A DNA stretch of 64,000 nt from Terrisporobacter othiniensis (GTDB lineage: Bacteria > Bacillota > Clostridia > Peptostreptococcales > Peptostreptococcaceae). The stretch covers positions 1 to 64,000 of the forward strand of contig NZ_JWHR01000161.1 of the NCBI RefSeq assembly GCF_000808015.1, written 5' to 3'. Below, piece after piece: positions 1 through 8,212 of the stretch. How positions within the stretch are numbered: the stretch's first letter is position 1; each line of letters opens with the position of its first letter. Made by a program: the position numbers and the translations under genes. The notes under the pieces are model-generated. The model was not told the origin of the DNA and did no database searches. It saw only the letters and a program-made list of their open reading frames with translations.

Positions 1-90
1 TCTCAATATATAGATTATTATAACAAAGAAAGAATACAGGCAAAATTAAACTACCTTTCTCCTGTAAAATACAAGAAAAAGGTAGCCTAG
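1..90 (+). CDS. IS3-family transposase OrfB, C-terminal fragment (5' end outside window)
   Basis: Frame 1 from base 1 reads SQYIDYYNKERIQAKLNYLS and then ends PVKYKKKVA before TAG at 88-90. The pattern Y-x-x-Y-Y-N-x-x-R-I-Q-x-x-L-x-x-L-S-P-x-x-Y is the conserved C-terminal end of the DDE integrase domain of IS3/IS150 OrfB transposases. Only about 29 residues are visible, so I cannot say whether the copy is intact or active. The gene runs plus strand, convergent with htpG. Confidence 0.8.
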   Translation, partial: SQYIDYYNKERIQAKLNYLSPVKYKKKVA

Positions 91-127
91 GTTGTTTTAT
101 ATTGTTCCACATGAAGGGTGCAGTTCA
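1..127 (+). mobile_element. Right end of an IS3-family (IS150-like) insertion sequence, cut by the window edge
   Basis: The window opens inside a transposase gene that ends at 88-90. It is followed by a short tail ending in GGGTGCAGTTCA at 116-127, which resembles the terminal inverted repeats of IS150-group elements (outer end ...CA). The element lies 47 bp downstream of the htpG stop codon. No terminator is visible between htpG and the IS, so the insertion may have separated htpG from its original terminator. The left end and target duplication are outside the window or cannot be judged. Confidence 0.75.
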
Positions 128-174
128 AATTCTAAGGGGTATTTTTATTATTTACATTTTATATTGATAATACT

Positions 175-2043
175 TTATAGAGATATAACTTTACTCATTA
201 ATGAGTTACTTCTTTTTATAAATGAATCTAATTCATCTGCATTTAATTCTTTATTAGCAAGTAGAGCTAAATCTACTATTTGATTACAAATCACATCTAT
301 TTCTTCTTTTTTATCTTCATTGTCTTTTAGTGACACTAATTTTTTTACTAATGGGTTACTCTTATTTATAACTAAAGTTTTTTCTTCTTTTAAATCCATA
401 CCAAAGTTCATTCCAGCAAATCTAGATTGCATTTCCATCATTCTTCTAGATTCTTCTGATACTAAAATCATAGCTGGTGTTTCTTCATTTTTAAGACTTT
501 CCACTGAATATTTTTCTACTCTTTCATTTATAACACACTTGAATAATGAAGTTATTTTTTCATCTTCTTCTTTATTTTCTTCACTATCTTTGTCTTTTAG
601 TACGTCTGATAAATCTGAGTCTATTCTATTAAACTTAGTTCCCATTTCTTTATATTCTATAAACGAAATAAAGTTGTTGTCTATTGTGCTATCTAATACA
701 ACTGCATTTAATCCATAATCTTTAAATAGTTTAACATATTGAGATTGTTGATCCACATTGTTTACATAGAATACTTTGTTTTCATGTTTTTCTTTTGCTG
801 CCTCTAAGTAATCTGTTAATGTAATATATTTACCATCTATATCTTTATATAATATATAATCTTTTACTTTGTCATAGAAACCTTCATCTTTTAAACAACC
901 AAATTTGATGAATATTTGTATGTCATCCCAGAATTTTTCATACTCTTCTCTACTATTTTTACATAAAGATTTAAGTTTATCTGCAACCTTTTTAACTATA
1001 TGTTTAGATATTTTACTTACATCTCTGTCATTTTGTAAGAAACTTCTAGACACATTTAATGGTAAGTCTGGACAGTCTATTACACCTTTTAGTAATAATA
1101 AGAATTCTGGTATAACTTCTTTTATATTATCTGCTACGAATACTTGATTATTATAAAGTTTTACCTTACCTTCTACTAGTTCAAACTCATTATTTAATTT
1201 AGGGAAGTAAAGAATTCCTTTTAAGTTAAACGGATAATCCACATTTAAATGAATCCAGAATAATGGTTCATCAAATACATTAAATACTTTTCTATAGAAT
1301 TCTTTATATTCTTCATCTGTACAATCTTTAGGTGATTTTAACCATAATGGATTAGTATCATTTAATGGTGTTGGTTCAATTTTTTCTTCATCTTCTTTAA
1401 CTTCTGCATCTTCATCTTCCACATATATTTCAACAGGTAAGAAAGAGCAGTATTTGTTTATTATACTTCTTACTTCATATTCATTTAAAAATTCTTCACT
1501 ATCTTCAGCTAAGAATAATGTTATTGTAGTTCCTCTTGTAGCTCTTGTTCCTGATGGACTTATTTCAAATTCAGTTCCACCTTCTGATATCCATCTTACA
1601 GGGTCTGCTCCCTCTTGGAAAGATAATGTATCTATTTCAACCTTTGTAGATACCATAAATGCTGAATAGAATCCTAAACCAAAATGACCTATAATATCCG
1701 TTTCTTCCATTCTATCTTTGTATTTATTAAAGAAGTCCTCCGCACCAGAAAAAGCAACTTGATTTATGTATTTATCTACTTCTTCTGCTGTCATACCTAT
1801 ACCGTTATCACTGAATTTTATAGTTTTATTTTTCTTGCTTACTGATACTGTAATTTTATATTCTTCATCTTGTGAAGGCTTAACTTCGCCAAGAGAAACA
1901 AGTCTTTTATATTTACTTACTGCATCACAGCCATTACTTATTAATTCTCTTATAAAAATGTCTTTGTCTGAGTATAACCATTTCTTAATTATTGGAAAAA
2001 TATTTTCTGTATCAATTGAAATACTACCTTTTGTTACTTCCAT
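175..2043 (-). CDS. htpG: Molecular chaperone HtpG (Hsp90)
   Basis: ATP-dependent cytosolic Hsp90 chaperone, 622 residues, the usual bacterial length. The GHKL ATPase motifs are visible: ELISNGCD at residues 33-40 (most Hsp90s have ELISNASD), DNGIGM at 79-84 and GHFGLGF at 119-125. The middle domain carries SRSFLQNDRD. I chose the ATG at 2043 because AAGGAGGT lies a few bases upstream; an in-frame ATG at 2067 lacks such a site. It has its own promoter overlapping a CIRCE operator at 2196-2222, so HrcA control is expected. It follows hsp20 on the same strand, and an IS element lies just downstream. Confidence 0.97.
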   Translation of the reverse strand: MEVTKGSISIDTENIFPIIKKWLYSDKDIFIRELISNGCDAVSKYKRLVSLGEVKPSQDEEYKITVSVSKKNKTIKFSDNGIGMTAEEVDKYINQVAFSGAEDFFNKYKDRMEETDIIGHFGLGFYSAFMVSTKVEIDTLSFQEGADPVRWISEGGTEFEISPSGTRATRGTTITLFLAEDSEEFLNEYEVRSIINKYCSFLPVEIYVEDEDAEVKEDEEKIEPTPLNDTNPLWLKSPKDCTDEEYKEFYRKVFNVFDEPLFWIHLNVDYPFNLKGILYFPKLNNEFELVEGKVKLYNNQVFVADNIKEVIPEFLLLLKGVIDCPDLPLNVSRSFLQNDRDVSKISKHIVKKVADKLKSLCKNSREEYEKFWDDIQIFIKFGCLKDEGFYDKVKDYILYKDIDGKYITLTDYLEAAKEKHENKVFYVNNVDQQSQYVKLFKDYGLNAVVLDSTIDNNFISFIEYKEMGTKFNRIDSDLSDVLKDKDSEENKEEDEKITSLFKCVINERVEKYSVESLKNEETPAMILVSEESRRMMEMQSRFAGMNFGMDLKEEKTLVINKSNPLVKKLVSLKDNEDKKEEIDVICNQIVDLALLANKELNADELDSFIKRSNSLMSKVISL

Positions 2044-2096
2044 ATTTACCTCCTTAAACTTGCACATTTATAAAATTTGTTTTATTCTAAATCACA

Positions 2097-2132
2097 AAAT
2101 GCAAGGTGGGGGAATAAATAACCTTGCATTTT
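2097..2132 (-). other. Strong hairpin in the htpG leader (attenuator or hsp20 terminator)
   Basis: AAAATGCAAGGT and ACCTTGCATTTT form a 12-bp perfect stem around a C-rich loop. It lies downstream of the htpG promoter (-10 at 2179-2184) and upstream of the htpG start, so it is inside the htpG 5' leader. It also lies downstream of the hsp20 stop, where it could terminate hsp20 read-through. The run of T after the stem is short on the minus strand. Confidence 0.6.
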
Positions 2133-2178
2133 AAGGGCTTTAATTTAATTTTAATATTTACTATTTATTCCCATTTTA

Positions 2179-2222
2179 ATTATAGAACTATCTTGTTAGC
2201 ACTGTCAAGCATTGAGTGCTAA
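2179..2222 (-). promoter_or_regulatory. htpG promoter overlapped by a CIRCE operator (HrcA site)
   Basis: Minus-strand TTGACA (2203-2208) and TATAAT (2179-2184), 18 bp apart. The 9-bp arms TTAGCACTG / GAGTGCTAA at 2196-2204 and 2214-2222, with a 9-bp spacer, match the CIRCE consensus TTAGCACTC-N9-GAGTGCTAA except one base. The -35 box is inside the operator, so HrcA binding should block RNA polymerase. Confidence 0.9.
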
Positions 2223-2235
2223 AAAATCTAAATTT

Positions 2236-2673
2236 TTAATCAATAGTAATATATTTTGTATCTTCTTTTCCAGTAACCTCTTTAGGGAATGTTAATTGTA
2301 ATATTCCATTGTTAAAGCTTGCTTTTATATCTTCTTCTCTTACACTATCTCCTACATAAAAGCTTCTTGAGCATTTGCCACAATATCTTTCTTTTCTTAT
2401 ATAGTTACCTTTTTTATCTTTTTCTTCATTAGATGTATTTTTTTGAGCTGTTATTGTTAAATATCCATCTTTAAGTTGAGCTTTTACATCCTCTTTTTCA
2501 TACCCTGGCAAATCCATGTCTAAGATATAATTATTATCTTTTTCTTGTATATCTGTTTTCATAAGTTTTGTAGTGTTGCTGTTTGTAAAAAATGGATCTC
2601 TGAACATATCATCAAACATATTGTCAAACAAACTAAATCCTAAACTATTGTTATTCATTGGTACTAATTTCAT
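2236..2673 (-). CDS. Small heat shock protein, Hsp20/alpha-crystallin family
   Basis: ATP-independent holdase of 145 residues, a usual Hsp20 length. The N-terminal part is rich in F, N and D (SLFDNMFDDMFRDPFF). The alpha-crystallin domain starts near residue 39 (MKTDIQEKDNNYILDMDLPG), contains the conserved A-x-x-x-x-G-x-L stretch as ASFNNGILQLTFPK, and ends near the C-terminus. The start at 2673 has AAGGAGG upstream. Its promoter overlaps a CIRCE site at 2799-2825, so it should be induced by heat through HrcA. htpG follows on the same strand with a separate CIRCE site only 14 bp past the hsp20 stop. Confidence 0.95.
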   Translation of the reverse strand: MKLVPMNNNSLGFSLFDNMFDDMFRDPFFTNSNTTKLMKTDIQEKDNNYILDMDLPGYEKEDVKAQLKDGYLTITAQKNTSNEEKDKKGNYIRKERYCGKCSRSFYVGDSVREEDIKASFNNGILQLTFPKEVTGKEDTKYITID

Positions 2674-2783
2674 AATTAATTCCTCCTTACAATTGTCTTC
2701 ATACTTTAATTAAGTACAAAGATAATATTTAATTTTATTTTTTATGTATTCTGATTTGTTCTTTATTTGTTTTCTTACTTATT

Positions 2784-2825
2784 ATTATAGTCTTTTTGTT
2801 AGCACTGTCAAGTGATGAGTGCTAA
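2784..2825 (-). promoter_or_regulatory. hsp20 promoter with CIRCE operator
   Basis: Minus-strand TTGACA at 2806-2811 and TATAAT at 2784-2789, 16 bp apart. The arms TTAGCACTG / GAGTGCTAA at 2799-2807 and 2817-2825 have a 9-bp spacer. The layout is nearly the same as at htpG, including the same single arm mismatch. Confidence 0.9.
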
Positions 2826-2894
2826 TTTTTTTTATTTTTTCTCTTAAATTTATTTTATTATATAAAAATAATATTCCTTTTTATATAATATACC

Positions 2895-2933
2895 AAACAA
2901 GCTAATGCGACATTCAATAGAATTAGCTTGTTT
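2895..2933 (-). terminator. Hairpin, probably terminating the decayed gene at 2973-3096
   Basis: AAACAAGCTAAT and ATTAGCTTGTTT form a 12-bp perfect stem with a 15-nt loop, upstream of the hsp20 promoter. The T-run is weak on both strands, so orientation is uncertain. Confidence 0.5.
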
Positions 2934-2972
2934 TCAATATTTATTTAAATAAACATAATTTCATTCTGACTT

Positions 2973-3096
2973 CTACTTGATTTTAAATCGGCTATCTGCC
3001 TTAAATTTCTTACGCCCTGGATTTCCTTCTACTCTCCAAATTTGCTTACGTTTTAAGTCGTACAATACAGACCAGACAGTATCTAAAACAAAATAG
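2973..3096 (-). pseudogene. C-terminal remnant of an unidentified gene
   Basis: The minus strand has an open frame without its own start that reads DTVWSVLYDLKRKQIWRVEG, continues NPGRKKFKADSRFKIK and stops with TAG at 2973-2975. The pattern [S/T]-V-x-Y-D-L-x-x-K-x-I resembles the C-terminal strand of linear-amide hydrolases (choloylglycine hydrolase / acyltransferase C45 type), but this identification is a guess. Base composition is less AT-rich than the flanking spacer, as expected for former coding DNA. The 5' part is missing and the purL terminator is directly upstream. Confidence 0.45.
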
Positions 3097-3127
3097 GAAG
3101 TTAACTAAATAGCTAACTCCCTATTTT
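3091..3127 (-). terminator. Terminator of the pur operon (after purL)
   Basis: Imperfect stem made of AATAGGAAGTTAAC and GCTAACTCCCTATT, just past the purL stop codon, followed on the minus strand by a T-rich stretch. Confidence 0.7.
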
Positions 3128-3133
3128 TATATC

Positions 3134-6100
3134 CTATTTAAAATAGTTTACTCCAGATTCAAATATTTTTTGATCCTTTTCACCTATTATATTTTTCATT
3201 ACATGCTCACCAATTCTCTCAGAATGTCCCATCTTACCAAATACCCTACCATCAGCACTAGTTATACCTTCAACTGCAAAGTATGAACCATTTGGATTGT
3301 ATTCTATATCGTAAGTTGCTTCTCCATTTAAGTCAACATATTGAGTTGCTATTTGACCATTTTCAAGTAATTGCTTGAATACTTCTTCATTAGCAACGAA
3401 TTTACCTTCTCCATGAGATACTGCTACGTTGTGTATATCTCCTACTTCTGTTCCTGCTAGCCAAGGTGATTTATTAGAAGATATTCTAGTTCTTACAACT
3501 TTAGCTTGGTGACGACCTATGTTATTGTAAGTTAATGTAGGAGCATCTACTGAAGTTTCTCTTATTTCTCCATAAGGTACAAGTCCTAACTTGATTAATG
3601 CTTGGAATCCATTACAAACACCTAACATTAAGCCATCTTGCTTAGTTAAAAATTCCTTTAAAGCTTCTGCTATTTTAGAATTTCTAAATACAGTTGCTAT
3701 AAATTTACCTGATCCATCTGGCTCATCACCAGCACTGAATCCTCCTGGCAACATTATTATTTGAGAAGTTTTTATTTCATTTACTATAGTTTCTATAGAC
3801 TCTTCTATATCTTTGTAAGTTAAGTTCTTAAATACTTTTACACTAGCTTTAGCTCCTGCTCTTTCGAAAGCTCTTGCTGAATCGTACTCACAGTTTGTAC
3901 CAGGGAATGCTGGTATAAAAACTTTTGGAGTAGCTATTGAAGAAGCAGATTTTACTCTTTCACCAGTTGTTACAAAACTTATAGTTTCTATTTTATCTTT
4001 TATTTCTTTAGCTTTTGTTGGAAATATTGGTTCTAAAGTACTTTCGAAAGTTTTATATAATTCATTTAAAGATATTCTTTCATCTTTAACTAATATACTT
4101 GGTCCTTCTAAAGTTTTTCCTACTACTTTGTAGTTATATCCATCTAATAAAGCTAAATCTTCTTCATTTACTTCTATTAACATGTTTCCATAAGCAGCAT
4201 TAAATAAACTTTCAGAGCATACTTCTTCATCTACTTTGAAACCTATTCTATTACCAAATGACATTTTAGCTATAGCTTCACCTAATCCACCATAACCTAA
4301 AGCATAAGATGCTAAAACTTTTTTATCTTGAATTAAAGTTCTTACTTTATCTAAATTTCTTTTTAACTCATCAAAGTCTAATACATCATTTTCTAATTTG
4401 TTAGTTATTATTTCAACAACTGTTGAATTAGCTTTCTTAAATTCAGGAGATACTACATAATCAGCATCTACTGTATCAACTGCAAATGAAACTAATGTTG
4501 GAGGTACATCTATATTTTTAAAAGTACCTGACATACTGTCTTTTCCACCTATTGCAGGTATTTCTAGTTTATTTTGAACATAATATGCTCCAAGTAATGC
4601 AGCAAATGGTTTACCCCATCTAGTAGCATCTTTTCCTAGTTTTTCGAAATACTCCTGTAGAGTAAGTCTAGTTGTTTGATAGTTACCACCTATTGCAACT
4701 AATTTACAAATCGACTCTACTACTGCATATAATGCACCGTGGAATGGACTCCATTTTCCTATTTTAGGATTATATCCAAATGTCATTATAGTCGAAGTAG
4801 TTGTTTCTCCGCCAAGTACTGGTATCTTAGCAACCATGCCTTGAGAAGGAGTTGCTTGATATTTACCACCAAAAGGCATTAATACAGTGTTTCCACCTAT
4901 TGTATTATCAAACTTTTCAACCAAACCTTTTTGTGAGCATATATTTAAATCTGCTAAAGCTTTTTCAAATTTTTGTTTCATAGAGTTTGATTCACATGAA
5001 ACATTATCTTTTGTAAAGAATGTTTCTTCTTCATTTACTTTATTAACATAAATATCAGTTGTTTGTTTTATTCCATTTGTATCTAAGAATTCTCTTTTTA
5101 AATTAACTATTGTTTGATCTTTCCAAGTCATTCTTAAGTATCCAGTATCAGTTACTGTTGCAACATGAGTTGCTTCTAAGTTTTCTTCACCAGCTAATGC
5201 TATGAACTTTTCTTTGTTTGCTGGATCTATAGCCACTGCCATTCTTTCTTGTGATTCAGATATAGCAAGTTCTGTTCCATCTAAGCCATCGTATTTTTTA
5301 GGAACTAAATCTAAGTTTATATCTAAACTGTCAGCTATTTCTCCTATGGCAACACTTACTCCACCTGCTCCAAAGTCGTTACATCTTTTTATCATTTGTG
5401 CAACTTCTTTATTTCTAAAGAATCTTTGGATTTTTCTTTCATTAGGAGCATCACCTTTTTGAACTTCTGCTGAACAAGTTTTTATTGATTCTTCACTATG
5501 TTCTTTTGATGAACCAGTAGCTCCTCCACAACCATCTCTTCCTGTTTTTCCACCAAGAAGAATGATTATATCTCCAGCCTCTGGTCTAACTCTTACTACG
5601 TTTTCTTTTGGTGCTGCAGCTATTACTGCTCCAACTTCCATTCTTTTTGCTACGAAGTCTTCATCATAAACTTCAGCAACTTGACCAGTAGTTAAACCTA
5701 TTTGGTTACCATAAGAACAGTATCCATTAGCCGCTTCTGTAGTTATTTTCTTTTGCATTAACTTACCTGGCAATGTATCTTCTAAAGATGTTCTAGGGTC
5801 TGCACTACCTGTAACACGCATTGCTTGATATACGTAACTTCTTCCTGAAAGTGGATCTCTTATAGCCCCACCTAAACAAGTAGCAGCTCCACCAAATGGC
5901 TCTATTTCAGTTGGATGGTTATGAGTTTCATTTTTGAACATTACCAAGTATTTTTCAATTTTTCCATCAACATTAACATCAACATTTATAGAACAAGCAT
6001 TTATTTCTTCACTTTCATCTAAATCTTCTAACTTGCCTTCTTTTCTTAATTGTTTCATAGCTATAGTAGCTATATCCATTAAACAAATATCTTTGTCTCT

Positions 6101-6922
6101 ATCAACATAAACTTTGCTTCTTGATTGTAAATACATATCATAAGCTTCTTTTATTATGTCATTATATTTACCATCTTCTATTTTAACATCTTCTATCTTA
6201 GTCATGAAAGTAGTGTGTCTACAGTGATCTGACCAATAAGTATCAAGAACCTTTATTTCTGTTATAGTAGGATTTCTTCTTTCTTCGTTTTTAAAGTAGT
6301 TTTGAATATGTTGTAAATCAGCTAAAGTCATAGCCAATCCTTGCTCATTTAAAAATTCTTCTAATTCTTCTGTTGAATAATCCACAAAACCATCTAAAAT
6401 TTCCACAGCTGTTGGTACTTCAACTTCCATTGCTAAAGTGTTTGGTATTGATAATTCAGCTTCTCTACTATCAACTGGGTTTATGCAGTATGCTTTTATT
6501 CTTTCGAAATCTTCATCACTTATATTTCCACTTAATATATATACTTTAGCTGTACTTATGTTAGGTCTTTTCCCATCATTAACTATTTGTATACATTGAG
6601 CTGCCCAGTCACCTCTTTGATCGTATTGACCTGGTAAGTACTCTATAGCAAATACTCTATCATTTTCATTTATATCTTCTACTTTGCCATAAGAAACTAT
6701 GTCTAAGTTAGTTTCTGAGAATATAGTTTTTGCTGCGTTTTCAAAAACTTCTTCACTTAAATCTTCCACATCATATCTATTTAAAACTCTTATATTTTCT
6801 ATTGTATCTATGTGTAAACTTTCTACTAAATCTCTTTTTAAGCTTTGAGCTTCTAAGTCAAACCCTTGTCTTTTCTCAACTAAAACTCTTCTTACAGTAC
6901 TTTGTAAAGCTATAGTATTCAT
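3134..6922 (-). CDS. purL: Phosphoribosylformylglycinamidine synthase, single-chain (PurL)
   Basis: Converts FGAR, glutamine and ATP to FGAM, step 4 of IMP synthesis. At 1262 residues it is the long single-chain form with the glutaminase fused to the synthetase, so no separate purQ or purS is needed. The N-terminal region is followed by two AIRS-like synthetase halves (FKNETHNHPTEIEPFGG; AIGGKDSMSGTF) and a C-terminal class I amidotransferase domain. The predicted triad is Cys1103 (GVCNGFQ), His1233 and Glu1235 (GHSERIGEH). A GGAGG site precedes the ATG at 6922. It is the last gene of the operon, 27 bp after purD. Confidence 0.97.
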   Translation of the reverse strand: MNTIALQSTVRRVLVEKRQGFDLEAQSLKRDLVESLHIDTIENIRVLNRYDVEDLSEEVFENAAKTIFSETNLDIVSYGKVEDINENDRVFAIEYLPGQYDQRGDWAAQCIQIVNDGKRPNISTAKVYILSGNISDEDFERIKAYCINPVDSREAELSIPNTLAMEVEVPTAVEILDGFVDYSTEELEEFLNEQGLAMTLADLQHIQNYFKNEERRNPTITEIKVLDTYWSDHCRHTTFMTKIEDVKIEDGKYNDIIKEAYDMYLQSRSKVYVDRDKDICLMDIATIAMKQLRKEGKLEDLDESEEINACSINVDVNVDGKIEKYLVMFKNETHNHPTEIEPFGGAATCLGGAIRDPLSGRSYVYQAMRVTGSADPRTSLEDTLPGKLMQKKITTEAANGYCSYGNQIGLTTGQVAEVYDEDFVAKRMEVGAVIAAAPKENVVRVRPEAGDIIILLGGKTGRDGCGGATGSSKEHSEESIKTCSAEVQKGDAPNERKIQRFFRNKEVAQMIKRCNDFGAGGVSVAIGEIADSLDINLDLVPKKYDGLDGTELAISESQERMAVAIDPANKEKFIALAGEENLEATHVATVTDTGYLRMTWKDQTIVNLKREFLDTNGIKQTTDIYVNKVNEEETFFTKDNVSCESNSMKQKFEKALADLNICSQKGLVEKFDNTIGGNTVLMPFGGKYQATPSQGMVAKIPVLGGETTTSTIMTFGYNPKIGKWSPFHGALYAVVESICKLVAIGGNYQTTRLTLQEYFEKLGKDATRWGKPFAALLGAYYVQNKLEIPAIGGKDSMSGTFKNIDVPPTLVSFAVDTVDADYVVSPEFKKANSTVVEIITNKLENDVLDFDELKRNLDKVRTLIQDKKVLASYALGYGGLGEAIAKMSFGNRIGFKVDEEVCSESLFNAAYGNMLIEVNEEDLALLDGYNYKVVGKTLEGPSILVKDERISLNELYKTFESTLEPIFPTKAKEIKDKIETISFVTTGERVKSASSIATPKVFIPAFPGTNCEYDSARAFERAGAKASVKVFKNLTYKDIEESIETIVNEIKTSQIIMLPGGFSAGDEPDGSGKFIATVFRNSKIAEALKEFLTKQDGLMLGVCNGFQALIKLGLVPYGEIRETSVDAPTLTYNNIGRHQAKVVRTRISSNKSPWLAGTEVGDIHNVAVSHGEGKFVANEEVFKQLLENGQIATQYVDLNGEATYDIEYNPNGSYFAVEGITSADGRVFGKMGHSERIGEHVMKNIIGEKDQKIFESGVNYFK

Positions 6923-6949
6923 TAAAATATTCCTCCAAATTTCGAAAAT

Positions 6950-8200
6950 TTATTTCCATATATCTTTTCTATAATGCATTCCTTCAAAGTTTATTTTTTT
7001 AATATTATCATAAACTTTATCAGATGCTTCTTTAACGGAACTTCCCTTTGCAGTTATCCCTATTACTCTTCCACCATTTGTAACTATGTCTTCTCCGTTA
7101 AACTTAGTTCCGCTGTGGAAAACAACTATATCTGAATCTAAATTTTCAAGCCCTGTTATTACTTTCCCTTTTTCATAAGCTTCAGGATATCCTCCTGAAG
7201 TAAGCATTACACATATTGCTTCTTCTTTTGAGTAATTTATTTCTATATTTTTAAGATTGTTATCTATGATTGCTGTCATTATTTTGCTTAAATCAGTATT
7301 TAGTCTAAATAATACTGACTGAGTTTCTGGGTCCCCAAATCTTACATTGTATTCTAAAACTTTAGGTCCTTCTTCAGTTATCATAAGACCAACGAATAGA
7401 ATTCCCTTGTACTCTAAATTATCTTTTTTAAATCCTTCTAAAGTTTTATCTAAGATTTTTTCTTGGATTTCTTTAGCTAGTTCATCTGTATATATTTCAC
7501 TTGGAGAGAATGTTCCCATTCCTCCAGTATTTAATCCAGTTTCTCCTTCAAACACTTTCTTGTGGTCTTTTGCACTTACCATAGGAACTATAGTATTATT
7601 GTCTACAAAGGCAAGAATCGAAGTTTCCACACCAGTTAAAAATTCTTCTATTACTATTTTGTCTCCAGCATGACCAAACTTATGATCAGCCATCATTTCC
7701 TTTAAAGTTTCTATTGCGTCTTCTCTATTTTCAGGAATAACAACACCTTTACCAGCTGCTAATCCATCTGCTTTTATAACTACTGGATATCCAAACTCAT
7801 CTATTTCAGCTATTGCTTTATATAAATCTGTATATTCCTTATATTTTGCAGTAGGAAGATTATGTCTTATCATAAAATCTTTAGAGAAAGCCTTACTTCC
7901 TTCTAACTGAGCACATTTTTTATTTGGTCCAAATACTTTTAAGTTCTCTTTTTCAAACTCATCTACAATTCCTGCAACTAGAGGTACTTCTGGTCCTACT
8001 ATAGTTAAATCTATTTCATTTTCTTTAGCAAATTGTAATAAAGCTTCTATATCACTATCTCCAATACTTACACATTCTGCCACATTAGAAATCCCAGCAT
8101 TACCTGGTGCACAGTATATTTTTTCAACGTCAGCTTCATTACTCAATTTCCAACAAATAGCGTGTTCTCTTCCGCCACCACCAACAACTAAAATATTCAT
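6950..8200 (-). CDS. purD: Phosphoribosylamine-glycine ligase (GAR synthetase)
   Basis: Joins phosphoribosylamine and glycine with ATP, step 2 of IMP synthesis. The protein has 416 residues, the usual length. The N-terminal GGGGREHAICWKL motif is present, then an ATP-grasp domain (VVIKADGLAAGKGVVI near residue 140; LEYNVRFGDPETQ near 290). It lies between purH and purL with short spacers, within the purECFMNHDL operon. Confidence 0.97.
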   Translation of the reverse strand: MNILVVGGGGREHAICWKLSNEADVEKIYCAPGNAGISNVAECVSIGDSDIEALLQFAKENEIDLTIVGPEVPLVAGIVDEFEKENLKVFGPNKKCAQLEGSKAFSKDFMIRHNLPTAKYKEYTDLYKAIAEIDEFGYPVVIKADGLAAGKGVVIPENREDAIETLKEMMADHKFGHAGDKIVIEEFLTGVETSILAFVDNNTIVPMVSAKDHKKVFEGETGLNTGGMGTFSPSEIYTDELAKEIQEKILDKTLEGFKKDNLEYKGILFVGLMITEEGPKVLEYNVRFGDPETQSVLFRLNTDLSKIMTAIIDNNLKNIEINYSKEEAICVMLTSGGYPEAYEKGKVITGLENLDSDIVVFHSGTKFNGEDIVTNGGRVIGITAKGSSVKEASDKVYDNIKKINFEGMHYRKDIWK

Positions 8201-8212
8201 TATCTATACCTC

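Noticed and set aside
320..718. Plus-strand frames inside htpG (e.g. 320-718, 905-1147, 1766-2134)
   Set aside because: Antisense shadows of htpG: no ribosome site, no recognisable protein pattern, and codon use like a reverse complement of coding DNA. The same holds for the other opposite-strand frames over pur, gua, gro, pyr, tsa, tex and recD2 genes.
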